Positions 41,273 through 49,578 of a stretch of DNA of 64,000 nt are shown one piece after another. This DNA is from Neobacillus mesonae. GTDB taxonomy: Bacteria; Bacillota; Bacilli; Paenibacillales; Paenibacillaceae. The DNA lies in assembly GCA_023715865.1 (NCBI GenBank), contig JAMBOW010000001.1, positions 682,001 to 746,000 on the forward strand, written 5' to 3'. The notes beneath the pieces are model-generated. The model was not told the origin of the DNA. It saw nothing but the letters and a program-made list of their open reading frames with translations, and made no database searches. The translations under genes were made by a program, and so were the position numbers. Positions within the stretch are counted from its first letter, which is position 1. Every line of letters begins with the position of its first letter.

Positions 41273-42736
41273 ATGGAAAATATAGTATATCAACCAACAA
41301 AGGAGTCCCTCAATAATCATCGTGTTCCAGAATGGTTTGAGGATGCTAAATTCGGGGTGTTTATACACTGGGGGCTCTATTCTGTTCCCGGATATGCGCC
41401 TTTGGGCAGTTTTGCGGAAGTATTAAAGACAGAATATGACCGGTCCATGCTAGTCTATCCATATGCCGAGGGTTACTGGAATGCGATTAAAGACCCAAAC
41501 ACACCATCCGCGCAATATCATAAAGCTATGTATGGCAACATGCCTTATCAGGGATTCAGACAGATGTTCTTGGACGGATTGAACGAGTGGGATCCTTCTG
41601 CATGGGCAAAAACCTTCAGCGATGCTGGTGCAAAATATGTAGTAATCGTCTCCAAACACCATGAAGGCTTCTGCCTATGGCCAACTAAGGTTAATAATCC
41701 TCATGAGCAAAACTGGTTTAGTGAGCGTGATCTCATAGGAGAATTGGCTGAAGCGGTTCGTAAAGAAGGAATGCGCTTTGGCATTTACTATTCAGGCGGA
41801 ATTGACTGGACTTTTCAGCGCAGGATTTCAAGAACACTTGTTGACTATTCATTCTCCACACCTGGAAGTGATTATTCAGCGTACGCCGATGCCCAGGTTC
41901 GCGAACTGATTAAGCGGTATCGTCCGGACATTTTATGGAATGATATATGTTGGCCTACTAACCAGGACAGCTTATTCCGCTTATTTGCATATTATTATGA
42001 TGTCGTTCCTGACGGGGTGGTGAATGACCGGTGGAAGCACACAAGTTCCGGTAGTAAGTTTATGGGGCTTAAGCCGGTGCGAACCGTAATGGACATCATA
42101 ATAAAACAGATGATAAAGAAAAATCCCGATATTCTCTCCGACCTTGTTCAACCAGCGATTCCACATAATGATTTTGCGACACCAGAGTATACGAAATACA
42201 AAAAAATACAAACGAATAAATGGGAGATGACCCGTGGAATCGGAAATTCATTTGGCTATAACCGCAATGAGCGCCATGAAGACTATGCCTCATTTGAGAC
42301 ATTATTAATAGATTTCATTGATGCTGTGTCCAAAAATGGAAATTTATTATTAAATGTAGGTCCTCGTGGTGAAGACGCGCAAATACCTGCAGAACAATTA
42401 AGCCGATTGTCAAAATTCGGAGATTGGCTAAAGCAGAATGGGGATGCGGTATATGGTACAAGACCTTGGATACAAGCGGAAGCTTTCACAGAGAATGGAG
42501 AGGCGATTCGGTTTACCAAGAAGGGCAATAATCTTTACATAATAATTCTAAGTAAATTCAGTGGATCTACAATGAAATTAAAGGGAGTATTCGTTGACGG
42601 CAAAGCATGCCTGCTAAGTGATTGGAGTCCGATAAAGGTAGAGCGAGACGGAAATGACATGGTACTCACTTTTGCCCAGCAGCTTGATAATGTATTTGTA
42701 CCTGTTCTGCTTATTCAGAGTTTGCTGAGCAACTGA
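41273..42736 (+). CDS. GH29 alpha-L-fucosidase
   Basis: A 487-residue glycoside hydrolase. GH29 features in order: WFEDAKFGVFIHWGLYSVPG (His32), AKYVVIVSKHHEGFCLW (His129-His130) and the nucleophile region RYRPDILWNDICW with D224. A short C-terminal beta-sandwich follows (from ~400). It removes terminal alpha-L-fucose by a retaining mechanism. There is no signal peptide, so it acts inside the cell on imported oligosaccharides; the upstream Lpl-type transporter 2.3 kb away is a possible supplier. ATG 41273; AGAGAGGAG lies 11 bases upstream. Confidence 0.92.
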   Translation: MENIVYQPTKESLNNHRVPEWFEDAKFGVFIHWGLYSVPGYAPLGSFAEVLKTEYDRSMLVYPYAEGYWNAIKDPNTPSAQYHKAMYGNMPYQGFRQMFLDGLNEWDPSAWAKTFSDAGAKYVVIVSKHHEGFCLWPTKVNNPHEQNWFSERDLIGELAEAVRKEGMRFGIYYSGGIDWTFQRRISRTLVDYSFSTPGSDYSAYADAQVRELIKRYRPDILWNDICWPTNQDSLFRLFAYYYDVVPDGVVNDRWKHTSSGSKFMGLKPVRTVMDIIIKQMIKKNPDILSDLVQPAIPHNDFATPEYTKYKKIQTNKWEMTRGIGNSFGYNRNERHEDYASFETLLIDFIDAVSKNGNLLLNVGPRGEDAQIPAEQLSRLSKFGDWLKQNGDAVYGTRPWIQAEAFTENGEAIRFTKKGNNLYIIILSKFSGSTMKLKGVFVDGKACLLSDWSPIKVERDGNDMVLTFAQQLDNVFVPVLLIQSLLSN

Positions 42737-43037
42737 CGTTCGGCTGAATCCAGCTTATTCCTGGCTCGGACGAAATGATATACCTCGTCTGTCTGTAGAG
42801 GTGCAGAAGCAAAGCACACGATGCCATTCAACTCCCTCCAGTTCTGACTAGCTCGCAGTGGTTGGCTCTCGGTTCTTACAACTGCTTTCTTGGAGTGTTG
42901 CTCCAGCACATATTAAAATTTAAACATTACTACTTAGCTCGTCCCAAACTGAATTTGTCCGCAGATGATCTTACGTATATACTCCAGTTTCTCAATCGTC
43001 TTCTTGATTAGATGTCAAAACTTTAGGAGGATGAAAA
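42737..43037. other. Intergenic region, no recognised gene
   Basis: On the minus strand a short piece reads KKTIEKLEYIRKIICGQIQF before a stop near 42935, which may be the helical tail of a lost gene. Otherwise nothing supported. Confidence 0.4.
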
Positions 43038-43388
43038 ATGAAGATCAAACGAATTGTTGCAAATGTTGAAGCGCAGGACATTTCCAAAGCCTCATATTTT
43101 TACGGGGAAATACTCGGACTTCATCAACTAATGGATATGGGATTTATTACAACATACGGTTCGCATGAGATAATGGGCATTCAGGTTAGTTTTCTATCAG
43201 AGGGAGGCTCTGGGACACCTGTGCCTGATCTATCAATTGAGGTTGACGATCTTGATGACGTGTTAACTCGCATAAAAGAAGCCGGAATTCCGATTGAGTA
43301 TGGACCAACTGAGGAGCCATGGGGAGTTCGGCGTTTTTTTGTTAGAGACCCATTCGGCAAACTTATCAATATTCTTATCCATCTCTAA
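43038..43388 (+). CDS. VOC family protein
   Basis: A 116-residue glyoxalase/bleomycin-resistance-fold protein: IVANVEAQDISKASYFYGEI opens module 1; VDDLDDVLTRIKEAGIPIEY and RRFFVRDPFGKLINILIHL form module 2. The C-terminal D-P-x-G-x-x-x-N-I pattern is typical. ATG 43038 with TAGGAGGATG upstream. Substrate unknown. Confidence 0.9.
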   Translation: MKIKRIVANVEAQDISKASYFYGEILGLHQLMDMGFITTYGSHEIMGIQVSFLSEGGSGTPVPDLSIEVDDLDDVLTRIKEAGIPIEYGPTEEPWGVRRFFVRDPFGKLINILIHL

Positions 43389-43445
43389 ATAATAAATTGA
43401 GAAAATAGTTGCATTTTAAAATCTTCTACACATGAGTGCGAGTGG

Positions 43446-43709
43446 ATGGTGATTGACAAATATAAAGGTGGGGAATGCAACTATGTCGTAAGATGTGAAA
43501 AACAGGTGGGAGGCGTTTTTGAGTTGGCAACACGAGTTAGCTATCCGGTAGAAGTGAAGATGCAAGTTATTGAAATGAGATTAGTAGGTATCTCGACCAA
43601 AGAAGTCATTACAAGCCTGGCTTCGATCGCTTTTACATCCATAGTCGGATCCTTCACCGATTGTTCATATTGCCGATTTTCACGTAGACTAGATCATGAA
43701 GTGACGTAG
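43446..43709 (+). pseudogene. IS3-family transposase OrfA N-terminal remnant
   Basis: About 25 codons (~43530-43610) read RVSYPVEVKMQVIEMRLVGI followed by STKEV, the first helix-turn-helix of IS3/IS150-type OrfA (SYPxEVKxKVIEMxLxGxSxKEV). Sequence before and after this piece is unrelated, and no inverted repeats or OrfB are nearby. Confidence 0.55.
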
Positions 43710-43921
43710 CCATAGGCTTTCTGCTCCTGCAACGACGGGACTAAGCCCGGATCGTGAACGAGGCCTGAGACAGTGACGTTCATCTTTTAGCCGTTTGACG
43801 CTTGTATTCCGTATTTCGCCTCCTGCGTTGGTATGAAGAAGAGAGCACTCGTGCGCTTCAATAATAGGGTGCCTTCGGGTGGTGGCTAGATAGTGGGAGT
43901 CCATATTGAGAGGAGGCCATC
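43710..43921. other. Intergenic region, no gene seen
   Basis: GC-richer spacer without a supported frame; probably more insertion debris. Confidence 0.4.
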
Positions 43922-44686
43922 ATGTCAATCCAAAAGTACGGAAGTGACAGAGATAATTTTCTAAAAGAATTAATGAATTTGATGGTGCCAGTAAAGGGAG
44001 GAACCATTGAATTACGTGATTATCTTAATACGAATAAATGGCTTAGTTCTAATTACACGTTATCGAACCCTGGAAGTAATAAAAAGGAGATTACATGGAC
44101 TGAAACGATCGCACCTTTCCACGTAATGAAGTATCCGGTAACACAGCAGTTGTATCATTGGGTCATGCATAAAGAAGATGTAGAGCCTATTGTGAATAAC
44201 CTGCCCATTACGGAAGTTTCGTGGATGGATTCGCTTGCCTTTTGTAATGAATTGTCCAGAATGCTTGGCAGGACTGAATGCTACATAATCACAAATGAAA
44301 GTGAGAACACGATATATAACAAGACAGCGAATGGCTTTCGATTACTATCAGACGCTGAATGGCAATATGCCTGCAAAGCGGGAACCACGGGATATCGGTA
44401 TGCAAGAATTGATCAAATTGCATGGTATCAAGAAAACTCCAATGGATCAGTCCATCAAGTTGGACAACTGCTTCCTAATCCATGGGGGCTTTTCGATATG
44501 ATTGGGAACGTCTGGGAATGGTGCTGGGATCTATATGATACTGAACGATATGGGAACTATAGAGTCTTCCGGGGAGGCAGTTGGGCTGAAGTTGAGAACA
44601 ACTGTGGTTCTACGAGTAGAAGGAAAAGCATGCCCGATTTCAAGATAGATGATCTTGGTTTTAGAATAGCACTTACGAGACCTTGA
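43922..44686 (+). CDS. SUMF1/EgtB/formylglycine-generating-enzyme-family protein
   Basis: A 254-residue protein with the FGE-sulfatase fold: FHVMKYPVTQQLYHWVM, ITEVSWMDSLAFCNELSRML, GFRLLSDAEWQYACKAGTTG, GLFDMIGNVWEWCWD and a FRGGSWAEV...SRRKSMPDFKIDDLGFRIAL ending. The FGE active-site Cys pair near the C-terminus is not evident, so formylglycine formation is doubtful; other branches are C-S lyases/synthases, lectin-like or unknown. ATG 43922 follows GAGAGGAGG. Single-gene unit. Confidence 0.87.
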   Translation: MSIQKYGSDRDNFLKELMNLMVPVKGGTIELRDYLNTNKWLSSNYTLSNPGSNKKEITWTETIAPFHVMKYPVTQQLYHWVMHKEDVEPIVNNLPITEVSWMDSLAFCNELSRMLGRTECYIITNESENTIYNKTANGFRLLSDAEWQYACKAGTTGYRYARIDQIAWYQENSNGSVHQVGQLLPNPWGLFDMIGNVWEWCWDLYDTERYGNYRVFRGGSWAEVENNCGSTSRRKSMPDFKIDDLGFRIALTRP

Positions 44687-44778
44687 AAACACGACATCGA
44701 GCATGCCGATATTGACTTAAACTCGCCGTGAAGGTCATTCTGCAATGGATGGTTCTCAAGAAATTAGGAGGATGGATT

Positions 44779-45285
44779 ATGGGAGGCAAGATAGTCGTAG
44801 TTAAGTACAATCCTAATTGGGTTAGGAAATTTGAAGAGTTAAGGGATTTTGTGTTTCCAGTACTAAGTGATCTTGAAGTCACTATAGAGCACGTCGGAAG
44901 CACGGCGATTCCGGGAATAGCAGCAAAACCAATTATTGATATGGATGTGATAGTTACTTCACAGGCAGATGTTCAAACGGCTATTAATAGACTTTCAACT
45001 CTTGGCTATGTACATGAAGGGGATTTAGGGGCAATAGGAAGAGAAGCTTTCATTCCCCCAAAGGATGTAGATTGGCATCACCTTTACTTATGTACTGTTG
45101 ACAATGCTGAGTATAGACGTCATATTCTTTTTCGAGACTATTTGAGAAGTCATCCGGTAGACGCAAAAAAATACAGTCAGTTGAAACTAAATCTTGCTGA
45201 ACAGTTTAGGGATGACCGTTCTGGATATACAAATGCAAAAAGCGATTTTGTAAGAGATATATTAAAGCGTGCTGGATGGGAATAA
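44779..45285 (+). CDS. GrpB family protein (nucleotidyltransferase fold)
   Basis: A 168-residue GrpB/UPF0157 protein: VVVKYNPNWVRKFEELRDFV, the core IEHVGSTAIPGIAAKPIIDM with the GS..D-x-D nucleotidyltransferase-like motif, and a C-terminal FVRDILKRAGW. ATG 44779 with TTAGGAGG upstream; an upstream in-frame GTG at 44728 lies in spacer-like sequence. In some plasmids GrpB is linked to small-molecule or dephospho-CoA kinase fusion; here it stands alone followed by repeat modules. Function unknown. Confidence 0.88.
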   Translation: MGGKIVVVKYNPNWVRKFEELRDFVFPVLSDLEVTIEHVGSTAIPGIAAKPIIDMDVIVTSQADVQTAINRLSTLGYVHEGDLGAIGREAFIPPKDVDWHHLYLCTVDNAEYRRHILFRDYLRSHPVDAKKYSQLKLNLAEQFRDDRSGYTNAKSDFVRDILKRAGWE

Positions 45286-45303
45286 TCTAGTAGTAAAATT
45301 GTT

Positions 45304-45325
45304 CAACTAACGGGAAACGTAATTT
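45304..45325 (+). repeat. Family-1 element, A module
   Basis: CAACTAACGGGAAACGTAAT. It is separated from the following B module by ~100 bases that include a gene-tail fragment. Confidence 0.7.
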
Positions 45326-45404
45326 GATTTTTTGGAATGAGTTTGAATTGACACCAGAGCAGATTGTCGAGCAGGCGTTGAGTTACAAGCCAATCCAACT
45401 ATAA
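45326..45404 (+). pseudogene. C-terminal tail fragment of an unidentified gene
   Basis: Between a full A module and the next element the plus strand reads FWNEFELTPEQIVEQALSYK then PIQL and TAA. Looks like a real C-terminus without the rest of its gene. Confidence 0.3.
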
Positions 45405-45424
45405 TTATCGTTTCAAATGATTGA

Positions 45425-45506
45425 GGTGAAACGTTAATTCAAAAACATCATGGAGCAGTTTGCCGGTTGGCAGCTGCTCCTTTTTCATTAAGCTAACAGG
45501 CAGGAG
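45425..45506 (+). repeat. Family-1 element, copy 9 (half A, B, C) with terminator
   Basis: GTGAAACGTTAATTC (right half of A); B: GGAGCAG (45452-45458), TTGCCGGTTGGCAG, CTGCTCC, T5; C: CATTAAGCTAACAGGCAGG. The B and C modules are close to the consensus. Confidence 0.87.
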
Positions 45507-45576
45507 ATTAAAATCATTCACGGTGAACGGTATGACGGTATCATAAAAACGACAAGTGAAAGGGTAACGGGTGGAT

Positions 45577-46539
45577 TTAGAACTGAATTATCACATTACC
45601 TTTTTTACGTTCGGTCTCTACATATTTGTGGGCATCTGGCAGACGCTCTAAAGGATATAGACGATCGATCACAGCATGCAGTGTTTCATTGTTGGTGAGA
45701 TCCATCAGGAACTCCAAATTTGATTTGTTTTGCATAAGCCCGGCTGTGGCCCAAATAGCTCTTTTGCCTTTAAACATGGATGTCCACATCATTTGCATTA
45801 GGGTAGACAATCTGGGTGCGGTAGTCAGATAAATTCCCTGGGACATAAGCACACGCTTGCATGCCGAGAAAGAGAGTTTGCCCACAGCATCAAAAACGAC
45901 ATCATAGGCTTTGTCTGCCTTCGTAAACTCCTCTTGGGTATAATCAATAATGAAGTCAGCCCCAGCTTTTCTTACCAGACTTTCGTTGGCACCAGAACAA
46001 ACACCGGTTACTTCAGCTCCATAATATTTGGCCAATTGCACAGCGTAAATACCGACTGCCCCTGAGGCACCATAAATCAGCACTTTCTGTCGTTCCCGCA
46101 ATCTTGCCTTGTCTCTCAAAAACGTCAATGCGGTGGCGCCTCCGTCACAAATACCGACAGCTTCTTCTAAGGTAATATTGTCCGGTATAATCGCAAGCGG
46201 GCTCTCTTCGGAAAGACACTTATATTCGGCGAAAGCACCGAAGTTTTTGACGCTCATACCCAATACGCGATCCCCTGGTTTAAAATGCATTACTTCCTCA
46301 CCGACTGCTTCGACCACACCTGCTAGTTCGGTTCCTCCTATTGAAAATTTCGGCCTGGATAGTCCGTATAACAGTTTAATCATAAATGGATTGCCCTTGC
46401 GAAAAGCGCAATCCGACGGCCCTACTTTGGCAGCTTGAATACGTATGAGAAGCTCCTTGTTTCCAGGCGACGGCTTCGGAACGTTCTGCATAACAATCAC
46501 TTCCGGTGGACCATACGAAATTTGAACCATGGCTCTCAT
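45577..46539 (-). CDS. Zinc-independent MDR-family NAD(P)H:quinone oxidoreductase-like protein
   Basis: A 320-residue medium-chain dehydrogenase/reductase: substrate-binding N-terminal domain (VGPSDCAFRKGNPF, FSIGGTELAGVVEAVG, FKPGDRVLG) and a Rossmann domain (KVLIYGASGAVGIYAVQLAK). The structural and catalytic zinc ligands of alcohol dehydrogenases are missing, so it belongs to the quinone-reductase/enoyl-reductase side. ATG 46539 with AGGAGG upstream. Isolated minus-strand gene amid plus-strand units; substrate unknown. Confidence 0.9.
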   Translation of the reverse strand: MRAMVQISYGPPEVIVMQNVPKPSPGNKELLIRIQAAKVGPSDCAFRKGNPFMIKLLYGLSRPKFSIGGTELAGVVEAVGEEVMHFKPGDRVLGMSVKNFGAFAEYKCLSEESPLAIIPDNITLEEAVGICDGGATALTFLRDKARLRERQKVLIYGASGAVGIYAVQLAKYYGAEVTGVCSGANESLVRKAGADFIIDYTQEEFTKADKAYDVVFDAVGKLSFSACKRVLMSQGIYLTTAPRLSTLMQMMWTSMFKGKRAIWATAGLMQNKSNLEFLMDLTNNETLHAVIDRLYPLERLPDAHKYVETERKKGNVIIQF

Positions 46540-46957
46540 AGGTTTGCCTCCTAACGGTTATTTCACTGTAATGGATATTTACAAGAGGTTCTTTAAACGT
46601 TGAAAACGGATAGGGAAAGTAACGACGGATAAAGAGATGCGAACAAAAGTGGAGGACATCTCCCTTAGTCGACCGGGTACCCCAACATCAACTAACCAGT
46701 TATCTCGGCCCTTACTCTATAGTCGCTAAGCCGAATTAAGGAGAGGCTCCAGTAAGGTCTTAACTGGTTTCTAACACTGTAATTGTAACTAGGGTGATGT
46801 ATCCTTGCATTGACTTAAGTCAATAGATGAGCCTGGATATACAGAAAGGGCATTCTCCCAGGCGCCCTAAGTATGCTCACCGATTATGTGCTTGGAAGCG
46901 TACCTGTGTCCTAATAGAGGCTCTTTGATGTATGTACATATAATTGAACATGTTATT
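46540..46957. other. Intergenic region with an orphan 16-bp palindrome
   Basis: No gene is supported. ATTGACTTAAGTCAAT at 46809-46824 is a perfect palindrome, operator-like, but no regulator gene adjoins it. Confidence 0.5.
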
Positions 46958-47048
46958 GAGCTAACGGGAAACGTTAGTTGAAAATAACACAGAGCAGCTA
47001 GCCGGTTGGCAGCTGCTCTTTTTTTTATTAAGCTAACAGATAGTTCTA
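46958..47048 (+). repeat. Family-1 element, copy 10 (A+B+C) with terminator
   Basis: A: GAGCTAACGGGAAACGTTAG. B: AGAGCAG (46991-46997), TAGCCGGTTGGCAG, CTGCTCT, T8: both outer ends changed together (G to A, C to T), preserving pairing. C: ATTAAGCTAACAGATAG. Confidence 0.88.
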
Positions 47049-47076
47049 ATTTTAACGAGTTTAGCATAAGAGGTGA

Positions 47077-47304
47077 ATGAAGTTGAGAACTGCTTTTTTA
47101 GTTCAACATTCTTATGAAGTTGGGGAAGATGGGATGTATGATGAGACAAAACTAATAGGCATTTACTCATCATTCGAAAGAGCAAAGTTAGTTGTGGAAA
47201 CTTACAAAAATCTTCCTGGTTTTAAAGATTACGCTGATCATTTTTTCATTGAAGAGTATGAACTAGATAAAAATCATTGGGAAGACGGTTTTGTTAAGAT
47301 GTAA
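47077..47304 (+). CDS. DUF7336-like small protein
   Basis: A 75-residue protein: FLVQHSYEVGEDGMYDETKL, IGIYSSFERAKLVVETYKNL and a FFIEEYELDKNHWEDGFV ending. This matches the DUF7336-type small proteins of Firmicutes, often encoded in polymorphic-toxin or accessory loci. Soluble, no signal peptide. ATG 47077 follows AGAGGTGA. Flanked on both sides by family-1 elements within 30 bases: the clearest 'element-gene-element' unit of the window. Function unknown. Confidence 0.75.
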   Translation: MKLRTAFLVQHSYEVGEDGMYDETKLIGIYSSFERAKLVVETYKNLPGFKDYADHFFIEEYELDKNHWEDGFVKM

Positions 47305-47322
47305 TTTGACTCAAATTGCATT

Positions 47323-47390
47323 ATTAAGCTAACGGAAAAAGTAATTAAAAATAGGCTTAAACAGTTTTGCCGATTAGTAGCTGCTTAAGC
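47323..47390 (+). repeat. Family-1 element, copy 11 (degenerate A+B)
   Basis: A: AAGCTAACGGAAAAAGTAATT; B: AAACAGTTTTGCCGATTAGTAG then CTGC without T-run. A decayed copy following the DUF7336 gene. Confidence 0.7.
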
Positions 47391-47775
47391 GACGCTCATA
47401 TCTCTATCACTTGAAGTTAGCCAAGCACTGGTCGGTGCCCCTTTTTACTGCAATATCCTATTTCGTCCAAAGCAGAACGGCCGTCGGTGTCGTAGTAGAA
47501 TCTACGCTAATACCGTTAGTGGTGCAGAAAATTGACGTGAACTGGGAAGTGCCCTTTTACCAATAGGATTCTTAAGACTACAAGGGCACGACGACCAGAC
47601 GAGATCTTCGACAAGATTGCTCATGCAAATCGTAAGAGGAAATGGAACGTTCTGACGTTAGATACGGAGAGCCGCCCCATAGCGGAGTACTTCTGAAAGT
47701 CCCAGACCAGTTCGCGAGTTATATAAACGTAAACCGGATCCATACGATTGAGTAATTGAAGCACGGCGGTCTTCA
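47391..47775. other. Intergenic region, no gene seen
   Basis: GC-rich spacer without supported frames or hairpins; probably debris. Confidence 0.4.
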
Positions 47776-48525
47776 TCACCGAGCCATTGCTTTTGAAAGG
47801 GCATCCGGAAAGTATTTGCCGGCAAATCGTAAAAACTTGGAGAAGCCCGGAACAACTCTCTTTTTGTTATTTTCCATTCCGTGGATCCCGCGCTTCAGGA
47901 GTGTATCCAGGCTCATATTGGGAATACGACCGCCGCTGTGCATGACTGGTTGAAGATTGGTTTCCGCAACAAGGGGAGGGACGAGCTCCATAACATGGAT
48001 GTTTTTTGCAGACTTAAGCTGGATTCGCAGCGCATTGGTAAACATATGCACTCCTGCCTTAGTAGCTGAATAAACGGGATGGATGGGCGAAGAGACGTAG
48101 GACAGACCGGAGCTTACGGTTACAATCATAGATTCGTCTTGTTGAATTAATTGCGGGAGTAAGGCTTCTGTCATCCAGATGGTGCCGTTCAAGTTCGTTT
48201 CAACCTCTGAGGTAGTATGCTCCAAATCGAGGTTATTGTCCATCAAATCGAATGCACGCATAATACCAGCCGAGTTGAATAAGATCGAGGCTTCTGGATA
48301 ACGATCACGAATAAATGCAGCCATTTCACGAACGGAGCTCGCATTGGAGACGTCGCCTTGCAGCCCGATAAGTCCCCTATGTTTGTTCGTTACTTGATCA
48401 AGTGTTGCTTGATTTCGACCGATAACAATGACTTTATTGCCGCGATTCAAAAACTCCAAGGCGAAGGCAAGACCGATACCGGACGTGCCGCCTGTAACGA
48501 CGATGGTACGATTTGAAAGCTTCAT
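47776..48525 (-). CDS. Short-chain dehydrogenase/reductase (DltE-like)
   Basis: A 249-residue SDR: cofactor motif TGGTSGIG, N-S-A-G (LFNSAGIMRAFDLM), catalytic Ser in VSSGLSYVSS and YSATK. The short C-terminus and 'PVYSATKAGVHMFTNALRIQ' segment resemble DltE-type oxidoreductases of Bacillales. ATG 48525 (or GTG 48528) with AAGGAG upstream. Divergent from tetR at 48651; the intergenic region holds two GTTACA-N12-TGTAAC operators. Confidence 0.9.
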   Translation of the reverse strand: MKLSNRTIVVTGGTSGIGLAFALEFLNRGNKVIVIGRNQATLDQVTNKHRGLIGLQGDVSNASSVREMAAFIRDRYPEASILFNSAGIMRAFDLMDNNLDLEHTTSEVETNLNGTIWMTEALLPQLIQQDESMIVTVSSGLSYVSSPIHPVYSATKAGVHMFTNALRIQLKSAKNIHVMELVPPLVAETNLQPVMHSGGRIPNMSLDTLLKRGIHGMENNKKRVVPGFSKFLRFAGKYFPDALSKAMAR

Positions 48526-48545
48526 CACATCATTCTCCTTTGCAA

Positions 48546-48569
48546 GTTACATATTTTGAAATTTGTAAC
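48546..48569. promoter_or_regulatory. TetR operator 1 (SDR side)
   Basis: GTTACA (48546-48551), 12-base gap, TGTAAC (48564-48569). Same arms and spacing as operator 2. Confidence 0.75.
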
Positions 48570-48598
48570 AAACGAGCAAACTTAGCATACAATGCCTA

Positions 48599-48622
48599 GT
48601 TACAAAAATCAATAGTTGTAAC
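48599..48622. promoter_or_regulatory. TetR operator 2, overlapping the tetR -35 box
   Basis: GTTACA (48599-48604), 12-base gap, TGTAAC (48617-48622). Confidence 0.75.
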
Positions 48623-48644
48623 CTATATTGGCAATCTGTATAAT
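48616..48644 (+). promoter_or_regulatory. tetR promoter; predicted leaderless transcript
   Basis: -35 TTGTAA (48616-48621), 17-bp spacer, -10 TATAAT (48639-48644). ATG starts at 48651, so transcription should begin at or within a base or two of the start codon; no Shine-Dalgarno is present. Confidence 0.68.
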
Positions 48645-48650
48645 AGAGCT

Positions 48651-49199
48651 ATGAAAAACTTAAGCAGAGAACTCATTTTACAAACCGCACATCGAATGGT
48701 CGTCGAACACGGGATGGAGAAAGTGAATCTGTCCAAAGTCGGATCAGAGCTGGGGACAACTCATGCTGCGATCTACAAGTACTTTTCGGGTAAGGAAGAG
48801 TTGTGGACCGAGCTTGCGTTATCATGGCTGGACCATGAACTGGCGAGACTTTTTCCATTTGATACGGACAAATACTCATCTAAGAAGGACATCGTGCACG
48901 ACTGGCTATGGGTATTAAGTCATTCAAAATATGAAGCTTATATGCGTGAGACAGAAATGTTTAAGCTGTATACGGCCTATATTGACGGGAATCCGGCAGT
49001 CCTTGTTCGGCATATTGGCGATTTAATAGGCAGCTTGAAGGCAGCGAGCGGCATAGAGGACACTGAGCAGCTGCAGGCTATTTTACTAGCGTTTTCTTAT
49101 TTCTCCGCGCCGGCTTATGCAGACAACTGGCTGCGGATTGATTTCAGAGCTGAGTTTGAATCGGTCTGGAAACTGATCGAAGCGGGGATTATGCCGTAG
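48651..49199 (+). CDS. TetR family transcriptional regulator
   Basis: A 182-residue repressor. HTH: MEKVNLSKVGSELGTTHAAI, YKYFSGKEELW. The C-terminal part is all-helical. Divergent from the SDR gene, with paired identical-arm dyads between them, so it most likely represses both. The ATG lies 6 bases behind a perfect TATAAT with no Shine-Dalgarno, suggesting leaderless translation like the ArsR gene at 16990. Confidence 0.9.
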   Translation: MKNLSRELILQTAHRMVVEHGMEKVNLSKVGSELGTTHAAIYKYFSGKEELWTELALSWLDHELARLFPFDTDKYSSKKDIVHDWLWVLSHSKYEAYMRETEMFKLYTAYIDGNPAVLVRHIGDLIGSLKAASGIEDTEQLQAILLAFSYFSAPAYADNWLRIDFRAEFESVWKLIEAGIMP

Positions 49200-49352
49200 T
49201 CGCATACAAATTTTGTGTAACATCTGTATTGTGGTATTGGCTTTATGTTAGAGTAGCGTGGTTAGTTAAGCCCCTATATGTCATACCTAAATCCATGCGT
49301 GCTAAGGAAATATGAGAATGCGATGAGGACAAAAATTCATATGATAAACGCA

Positions 49353-49414
49353 GGGCTGTCCCCGAAGGTCATCTATCCACTATGACTTTTTAGGACAGCT
49401 TTTTGAGCTTATGG
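49353..49414 (+). terminator. Hairpin GCTGTCC / GGACAGC with T-run
   Basis: Long-loop stem with a nested GGTCAT / ATGACT hairpin, followed by TTTTT. Upstream GAGGACAAAAATTCATATG looks like a family-2 left arm. Confidence 0.55.
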
Positions 49415-49578
49415 TGGCACGTTGTTCGCAGGAGTTATTAATAATAGGGGCTTCCAGAATAGTAGATGGAATAGCGCCTACAGACCATAGGTTCATGGTA
49501 TGATGGTGCAGTATGTGTTATAGATGTTGAATCGTCATTAAAATCGAGATAAAGAACACTCACGAAGGAAGGTCACGA

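Noticed and set aside
42715..42909. Minus-strand frame after the fucosidase
   Set aside because: 64 codons with no ribosome binding site or recognisable motif.
43689..43904. Minus-strand frame before the SUMF1-like gene
   Set aside because: Short, basic, no motif or ribosome binding site; likely chance.
44728..44778. Longer GrpB start at 44728
   Set aside because: The extra 17 residues have no family counterpart; a strong ribosome binding site directly precedes ATG 44779.
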